Assembly (NCBI GenBank): GCA_000433355.1 | Contig: FR893118.1 | Span: forward strand, 1 to 46,475 | Source of the DNA: Alistipes sp. CAG:435 | GTDB lineage: Bacteria > Bacteroidota > Bacteroidia > Bacteroidales > UBA932 | Reading direction: 5' to 3' | Length of the DNA: 46,475 nucleotides | Translations under genes and position numbers: made by a program | Notes under the pieces: generated by a model | Databases searched by the model: none | Seen by the model: the letters and a program-made list of their open reading frames with translations, nothing else | What the model was told of the DNA's origin: nothing | In this document: one piece after another, positions 41,795 through 46,475 of the stretch | How the letters are laid out: every line of letters begins with the position of its first letter | How positions within the stretch are numbered: position 1 is the stretch's first letter

Positions 41795-42838
41795 ATGGAG
41801 AGAATCAACATCATCGACTGCCCGCTGGGGGAGGTTGGAAAGCACCTCGGCGGCTACGGGAACATATTCATAATCCACGACCGCAACGTAGGCGGCATCG
41901 TGGAAAGGCTTGGCGTTCAGGCTCAAGGAATATTCCCGGTCGAGGCCACGGAGGAGAGGAAGACGCTCGCCACCGTGCTGGAAATCGAGGAGTGGCTGCT
42001 GGAGAAAGGAGCTGACAGAGAGGCGTTTGTGCTGGGTGTCGGCGGCGGAATCACAACTGATCTGGTCGGGTTCGCGGCTTCCGTTTACAAACGTGGCGTG
42101 AGGTTCGGATTCATCCCGACCACCCTGCTCTCACAGGTGGATGCCGCTATCGGCGGAAAGAACGGCGTGAACCTCGACTCCTACAAGAACATCATCGGGG
42201 TGATCCGCCAGCCGGAAATGACATTCATCTGTCCGGAACCGCTGGAGACGCTGCCTTACCCGCAGATTCTGTCGGGTGCGGCCGAACTGCTCAAAACCTT
42301 CATTATCAACAACAAAGGCAATGAATATGAAAGGGCTGTGAATATGCTTATGAATATTCACGATCGTGCGTCGGAAGGGGCTGCCGAGGCGGCTGTCCTG
42401 GAATATTCAGAAACATTCCGAGAGTTGATCGCCGATGCGGCGAAGGTCAAGGCTGGCATTGCGGGGAGGGATCCGAACGAGCGCGGGGAGCGCCGGCTGC
42501 TCAATCTGGGACACACTTTCGCGCACGCCATCGAGAAGAATTCCTCCGAGGCGATCCCGCACGGGCAGGCAGTCTCCATGGGCATCATCCTGGCAGCGCG
42601 GTTGGCCGAGTCTTTGGGGCTGACGGATGGTCTTTCCGAGCGTCTGGAAGCGGATTTCACAGCCTGTGGCTTGCCGGTCGAGTGTCCGTACAGCATTGAA
42701 ACTCTTGCGGATGCGATGAAGAAAGACAAAAAGGCGGATGGAGCGTTTGTTCATTTCGTGCTGCCGCTGGGCATAGGGCACGTTGAGACACGGGAACTTC
42801 GGGTCGAAGAGGCGGTAAGCGCATTGAAGGATGAATAA
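41795..42838 (+). CDS. aroB: 3-dehydroquinate synthase
   Basis: The 347-residue protein converts DAHP to 3-dehydroquinate, the second step of the shikimate pathway, using NAD and a divalent metal. The signature GVGGGITTDLVGFAASVYKRGVRFGFIPTTLLSQVDAAIGGKNGVNL is intact. Metal ligands are visible in SGAAELLKT (Glu), RRLLNLGHTFAHAIEK (His) and IPHGQAVSMG (His). The start ATG follows AAAGGAT at a suitable distance. The fused aroD-aroA gene follows 91 bp downstream, so two or more consecutive enzymes are coexpressed. Confidence 0.95.
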   Translation: MERINIIDCPLGEVGKHLGGYGNIFIIHDRNVGGIVERLGVQAQGIFPVEATEERKTLATVLEIEEWLLEKGADREAFVLGVGGGITTDLVGFAASVYKRGVRFGFIPTTLLSQVDAAIGGKNGVNLDSYKNIIGVIRQPEMTFICPEPLETLPYPQILSGAAELLKTFIINNKGNEYERAVNMLMNIHDRASEGAAEAAVLEYSETFRELIADAAKVKAGIAGRDPNERGERRLLNLGHTFAHAIEKNSSEAIPHGQAVSMGIILAARLAESLGLTDGLSERLEADFTACGLPVECPYSIETLADAMKKDKKADGAFVHFVLPLGIGHVETRELRVEEAVSALKDE

Positions 42839-42929
42839 AGTCACGGCGTTTCAGACAGCGGCAACGCCTATTTCAGAGACGAGCGGCGCATCGAGACTCG
42901 CAATCATTAACAAGTAATTGAATATATTC

Positions 42930-45176
42930 ATGATCTGCACAACAATCCAGAACCGAACCCTGGAAGAGATAATGAACCTGCTGGAAAGCAGCGAGCCACG
43001 GATTCAGATGGCCGAAATCAGATTGGACAGATGTCCGCTGAGTATCGAGGAGATCGAGTACCTGTTCTCATCCTCGGACACTCCGCTCGTGGCCACCTGC
43101 CGGGTCGTTGATGACGGCAAAGGGACTTGGGAAGAGGCCGAGGAGAAACTCACGGCCGCGGTCGAGGCCGGTGCCGCGTTTTTGGATCTGGAGATCGAAG
43201 CTCCGAAAGAGATCGGCAAAAGGCTCCGGAGGGCTTGCACTGAATATGGCACCACGATGATCCGTTCGAGTCATTTCTTTGCCGGGACACCGTCAGATGA
43301 TGTGCTGCGGAACACAGTGGAGAAATGCAGGAAGTTCGGCGGGGAGATTGTGAAGATCGCGGCTATGGCGAAATCGGGAGAGGATGTAGCAAGGGTGCTT
43401 GCGCTTTATTCATCGGTCGCTTCGACAAACTCAGCGGCCGAAACACAGCGACCTGTGGAATTGGTTGCGTTCTCGATGGGAGAGATCGGCAAGGTTAGTC
43501 GCTTGGATTGCTTGAAGTTAGGCAGCCCGTTCACCTATGCCGCCCTGAACGAGAACGAGGCCGCGGCACCCGGTCAATGGTGTTATTCGGAGATGCTTAC
43601 GGCTGTCTATGGAGACAGGAAGCCTCTTCACTGCAACAGTCCTCTGAATATGCCGGCCTCAAAGAGTTTCGCCCAACGCGCGATCATCGCCGCGGCATTG
43701 GCGGAAGGAGAATCCCGGCTCGGCGGCTACTCTCCGTGCGGGGACAACGAGGCGGCGATAGCGGTCGCCAAGGCGCTCGGGGCCAAGGTTCGGATAGAGA
43801 GTGAGGGCTGTTCTTTGCAAGTTGGTGCGCTTCGACAGGCCCAGCGACCAACCGATCCGGTCGCTTCGATGGTTGGTGAGCTCTGCCGAACCACAGGCTC
43901 AGCGACCGGAAGCACCCTAATCATAGAAGGCATAGGCTCGTCAGCGAATATTCCCGAAAAGATCAACGTCGGCGAATCCGGCCTCCTGACCCGCCTGATG
44001 ATCCCTCTCGCCGCCGCTCTCGGCAACGGCAACCAAATCGAGATCGACGGCATCGGCACCCTCCCGACCAGACCGCTGAAAGGCGCATCCGAAATCATGG
44101 CCGGCTTCGGCACAGTCCTGAGACCACTCAACCCGGCCCCGGAAGTCCACGTGCCACTCACCGTCCAAGGTCCTCTGCTCCCTGGCAAAACCAGCATCTC
44201 CGGCAAAGGCGGCTCACAGCTGATCTCCGGCCTGCTGATGGCTCTGCCGCTCCTCCCGGAAGACTCTACCCTGCATATTCACGACCCCAAGAGCATCCCG
44301 TATATGTTCATCACAGCGGACGTGCTTCGCCGTTTCGGCATCAAGATCGGCTCCGAGATGGAGGGTGGAGAGGATTTCCTTGAGACTCAGGACTGGAGCC
44401 TCTGTACCGGCATCACATTCAAGATCAAGGGCGGGCAGAAATATTCCCCGGCCGCTTTCGACATCGAGGGCGACTGGAGCGCCGCCGCCAATTTCCTGGT
44501 GGCCGGAGCGCTGTTCGGAGACGTGAAACTGACCGGTCTCGACACAACCTCCCTTCAAGCCGACATCTCGATCATGGACATCCTGATGGAAGCCGGAGCC
44601 AGCCTTTCGCAGATTGATGATGGGCCGCAGGACGGAATCACAAACGACGGCTCTTCCAGAAATGAAGCGACCGATGCTGCCTCCAACAAAACTTCAGACA
44701 ATGAAGACGCTCCGGAGGCCAATGCCCCGCAAGGTCACCGCGGCCTGATCACCGCCCAGAAAGCCCCGCTCCGCGCCTTCGACACCGACCTCAACAACTG
44801 CCCGGACCTGTTCCCGATCGTCTCCATCCTCGCCGCCTTCTGCCACGGACGCTGTAATATTCAAGGATTCAAGAGGTTGGCAAGCAAGGAAAGCGACCGC
44901 GGCACCGCGATTCTGAATATGCTGACCCAGATGGGCGTGAGCGCCTCCGCTTCCGGCGACACCCTCACCATCGACGGGGAATCAGTCGAGAGCCGCCTCC
45001 TGAACGGTCTCCTCCTCAAGGGCGGTGAATATACCTCCTCGCACGACCACCGTATGGCGATGGCCCTCACCGTAGCCTCCTGGTGCGCCGACACCCCGAT
45101 CCTCATAGACGACATCTCCTGCGTAGCCAAGTCCTTCCCCGCCTTTCTCGACACCTATGCCAAACTGAAGCGTTAG
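42930..45176 (+). CDS. Fused type I 3-dehydroquinate dehydratase and EPSP synthase
   Basis: The ATG at 42930 (MICTTIQNRTLEEIM) is chosen over a TTG four codons earlier. The protein has 748 residues. Residues 1-227 are AroD type I: EIRLDRC, His115 in MIRSSHFF and Schiff-base Lys142 in GEIVKIAAMA, then AFSMGEIGKVSR. Residues ~228-748 are AroA: MPASKSFAQRAIIAAALAEG, GESGLLTRLMIPLAAALG, GGSQLISGLLMALP, FDIEGDWSAAANFLVAGA, NNCPDLFPIVSILAAF, LASKESDRG and DHRMAMALT. Steps 3 and 6 of the shikimate pathway are thus joined. Three insertions are odd: REP-derived residues at ~162-175 and ~299-330, and a Ser/Asn/Asp-rich stretch at ~564-607. Confidence 0.92.
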   Translation: MICTTIQNRTLEEIMNLLESSEPRIQMAEIRLDRCPLSIEEIEYLFSSSDTPLVATCRVVDDGKGTWEEAEEKLTAAVEAGAAFLDLEIEAPKEIGKRLRRACTEYGTTMIRSSHFFAGTPSDDVLRNTVEKCRKFGGEIVKIAAMAKSGEDVARVLALYSSVASTNSAAETQRPVELVAFSMGEIGKVSRLDCLKLGSPFTYAALNENEAAAPGQWCYSEMLTAVYGDRKPLHCNSPLNMPASKSFAQRAIIAAALAEGESRLGGYSPCGDNEAAIAVAKALGAKVRIESEGCSLQVGALRQAQRPTDPVASMVGELCRTTGSATGSTLIIEGIGSSANIPEKINVGESGLLTRLMIPLAAALGNGNQIEIDGIGTLPTRPLKGASEIMAGFGTVLRPLNPAPEVHVPLTVQGPLLPGKTSISGKGGSQLISGLLMALPLLPEDSTLHIHDPKSIPYMFITADVLRRFGIKIGSEMEGGEDFLETQDWSLCTGITFKIKGGQKYSPAAFDIEGDWSAAANFLVAGALFGDVKLTGLDTTSLQADISIMDILMEAGASLSQIDDGPQDGITNDGSSRNEATDAASNKTSDNEDAPEANAPQGHRGLITAQKAPLRAFDTDLNNCPDLFPIVSILAAFCHGRCNIQGFKRLASKESDRGTAILNMLTQMGVSASASGDTLTIDGESVESRLLNGLLLKGGEYTSSHDHRMAMALTVASWCADTPILIDDISCVAKSFPAFLDTYAKLKR
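43415..43453. repeat. REP-like palindrome, copy d, in frame inside aroD
   Basis: GGTCGCTTCGACAAACTCAG then CGGCC, followed at 43447-43453 by AGCGACC. It is translated as VASTNSAAETQR between ALYSS and PVELVAFSMG, where AroD proteins normally have a short loop. Confidence 0.7.
43824..43849. repeat. REP-like palindrome, copy e, in frame inside aroA
   Basis: GCGCTTCGACAGGCCCAGCG then ACC. It encodes ALRQAQRP within the first EPSP-synthase subdomain. Confidence 0.7.
43857..43919. repeat. REP-like palindrome, copy f, apparently split by a nested copy
   Basis: The ends CCGGTCGCTTCGA and CAGGCTCAGCGACCGG form a complete unit once the 24 bases at 43870-43893 are removed. That insert (TGGTTGGTGAGC.. 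to ..GCCGAACCA) is itself a TGGTT/AACCA palindrome resembling the same family. Its length is eight codons, so the frame is kept. Confidence 0.6.
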
Positions 45177-45204
45177 TCTTGGTCAGTAAGCCCAATAGAT
45201 TATA

Positions 45205-45244
45205 AATAATCCCGAGTGTTCGCTGTCGTTCACCCGGGATTATT
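45205..45244. terminator. Bidirectional terminator after the aro operon
   Basis: AATAATCCCGAGTG (45205-45218) pairs with CACCCGGGATTATT (45231-45244) with one bulge. A/T-rich flanks allow use from either strand. It separates aroD-aroA from the convergent AT-rich pair. Confidence 0.75.
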
Positions 45245-45262
45245 TGATATTACGATTTTCTC

Positions 45263-45682
45263 TTATATTAAGGCTTTATGCTTACGGTAGAATATTAGCC
45301 TATCCACTATAATAAATGATAAGAGAAGGATAACCATAAGTGTTGTTGAGTTTATAATTATAGGTATGACAATGAATATTATGGAAATATATTGCTTGAA
45401 GTATTCTTTTCGTTCCTTTTGTATGATTACATCAAAAGACTCTGATTTCCTTGTTGGCCTAATTATTCCAAAATACAATACTATAAAATATATAAACAAC
45501 AATATCAGCAATATAGGGAGAAAGATAGAAACACGTTCCTTATCCCATAAGAAAACTGTCAGCATTATGGACAAATCAAATGCTGTTGATAAGTAGTCTT
45601 CCTTTTTAGCCATCTTACTTCGAAACATCAATGCAAGTGAAATAATGATAGCCAGTACATATAGAGTCAACGTTATTTTCAT
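45263..45682 (-). CDS. Small four-helix membrane protein
   Basis: The 139-residue protein has four hydrophobic helices: YVLAIIISLALMF, STAFDLSIMLTVFLW, SIFLPILLILLFIYFIVLYFGII, and a C-terminal YISIIFIVIPIIINSTTLMVILLLSFIIV. A charged loop (RPTRKSESFDVIIQKERKEY) lies between helices 3 and 4. The gene is strongly AT-rich compared with the aro operon. Its ATG lies 5 bases after the stop of the secreted protein gene, so they are cotranscribed. The family is not recognised. Size and topology would suit an immunity-type protein, which is speculation. Confidence 0.65.
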   Translation of the reverse strand: MKITLTLYVLAIIISLALMFRSKMAKKEDYLSTAFDLSIMLTVFLWDKERVSIFLPILLILLFIYFIVLYFGIIRPTRKSESFDVIIQKERKEYFKQYISIIFIVIPIIINSTTLMVILLLSFIIVDRLIFYRKHKALI

Positions 45683-45687
45683 ACCGC

Positions 45688-46221
45688 TTATAATTGAGCC
45701 GCACCATACAATAAAGCAGCCTCAGCAGATCCAGCTATCGCTGGTCCAAGAGCAGATCGCCCGGCTGTTGCAAGTACGCTTCCCGGTCCACCCACAGAAG
45801 ACACCACAATTATCAAAGCATTCTTTGCAATGCCCTTTGCAGCACCAATTGCATCTCCCGCTATTATTGATGCGAAAAGTCCTCTTGTCTTTGCGGCAGT
45901 GTATTCTTTCCAATACTCATTGCTGTATTTTCCTACAGCTATAGTACATAACAAGAGAGTATTTTCGAGGTCAGAAAACGTACTTGCCTCATTTAATAAC
46001 AAATCCTCCTCAAACATAGCAAGTTGCTTTTTTATATACTCATAATCATCTGTGGACGCAACGGATATGATTCTATCAAGATAAGCATTCGCTTCATTTG
46101 ATATTGTAGTATATTCAGTTTCAGCAGCAACCGTATCGCCTGCCTTCGTGAGAGGATTTACGAAAAAAACGAGAGAGGTTGCCACAATAATTGCAGCAAA
46201 GAAATAGAGTACTTTTTTCAT
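45688..46221 (-). CDS. Small secreted protein with glycine/alanine-rich hydrophobic C-terminus
   Basis: The 177-residue protein begins with a signal peptide or anchor (MKKVLYFFAAIIVATSLVFFV). The middle (~35-110) is helical and charged. The last 60 residues are glycine- and alanine-rich and hydrophobic with GxxxG-like spacing (FASIIAGDAIGAAKGIAKNA, then VVSSVGGPGSVLATAGRSALG). Such a tail could insert in membranes. AT-rich composition and the paired membrane gene suggest horizontal acquisition. No known bacteriocin or toxin motif is certain, so a toxin role is only a hypothesis. Confidence 0.6.
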   Translation of the reverse strand: MKKVLYFFAAIIVATSLVFFVNPLTKAGDTVAAETEYTTISNEANAYLDRIISVASTDDYEYIKKQLAMFEEDLLLNEASTFSDLENTLLLCTIAVGKYSNEYWKEYTAAKTRGLFASIIAGDAIGAAKGIAKNALIIVVSSVGGPGSVLATAGRSALGPAIAGSAEAALLYGAAQL

Positions 46222-46475
46222 AACACAACAGTTTTGTTTAGCAAGAGGGGATGTCTTTTGCCATATTTATCCCCCACCTAATAGTTGAAAATGCTTTTTC
46301 ACCACTAGGCAGACACGTCGCCATCAGTCGAAAAAACTAAAAAACTGTAAAAATTCTCCCTTCACATGCAACCACTTTTCAAATTTACAAATAATATTGC
46401 TTTTTGTGCCAAGAATTTTAGATTTATTTAGGGAACTATATAGCAATAGTTCGTTAATTTTTCCAGTGCCTAAGC
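46222..46475. other. AT-rich spacer at the window edge
   Basis: No gene is seen. It carries TTTAGGGAACTATATAG (46427-46443), which differs at one base from the copy at 2074. Confidence 0.4.

Overview
The window looks like a chromosomal segment of a Bacteroidales bacterium. GC is in the mid-50s by eye. Glycoside hydrolases carry signal peptides, there are SusC-like and TonB-dependent receptor genes and a FecR/ECF-sigma remnant, GSCFA and DUF6913 proteins are present, and several promoters fit the Bacteroidetes pattern (TTTG about 19 bp upstream of TAnnTTTG). I cannot name the genus.

Layout. 1-3600: mostly non-coding, with two diverged copies of a ~500-bp block either side of a lipoprotein gene with seven repeats. 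3600-5700: a small membrane protein, a TfoX-N protein, a Bcp/PrxQ peroxiredoxin and a LiaF-like membrane protein. 6344-10505: a TonB-type outer-membrane receptor and a membrane-spanning TPR/HTH regulator. 10813-14577: an M6 metalloprotease, a small lipoprotein and a broken SusC fused to an unrelated C-terminus. 14629-18588: a GSCFA protein, an outer-membrane barrel and a 5'-nucleotidase lipoprotein. 18607-27779: a pectin/rhamnose group (GH78, GH28-like, a short beta-helix protein, GH106, and a secreted ADP-ribosylglycohydrolase-fold protein) with no SusC/SusD. 27792-31554: a flippase-like protein, a PfkB kinase, DUF6913, a DUF368 transporter and tRNA-Arg(UCU). 31729-32723: a decayed FecR/sigma locus. 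32735-36610: an acid phosphatase, a GDPD and an Omp85-like barrel. 36741-41136: GH97, a HAD phosphatase and an AT-rich orphan DNA methyltransferase. 41335-45176: a PPC-domain protein, aroB and an aroD-aroA fusion, consecutive steps of the shikimate pathway. 45263-46221: an AT-rich pair, a secreted small protein and a membrane protein.

Three signals lie outside ordinary gene content. (1) The hexamer GAATAT/ATATTC is heavily over-represented in all reading frames and in spacers, enough to bias codon choice. (2) Two spacers (20.96-21.26 kb and 39.04-39.30 kb) hold five hairpin elements with an invariant core, TTTTGCACGTTACCAAAA, and stems that differ in sequence but stay paired; decayed copies lie near 5.93 and 39.0 kb. 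(3) A separate REP-like palindrome, with ends GGTCGCT/AGCGACC, sits in spacers and has also entered the aroD-aroA fusion in frame at least three times, once apparently with another copy nested inside it.

All functional calls come from reading motifs, without database searches. Counts of short motifs are by eye.
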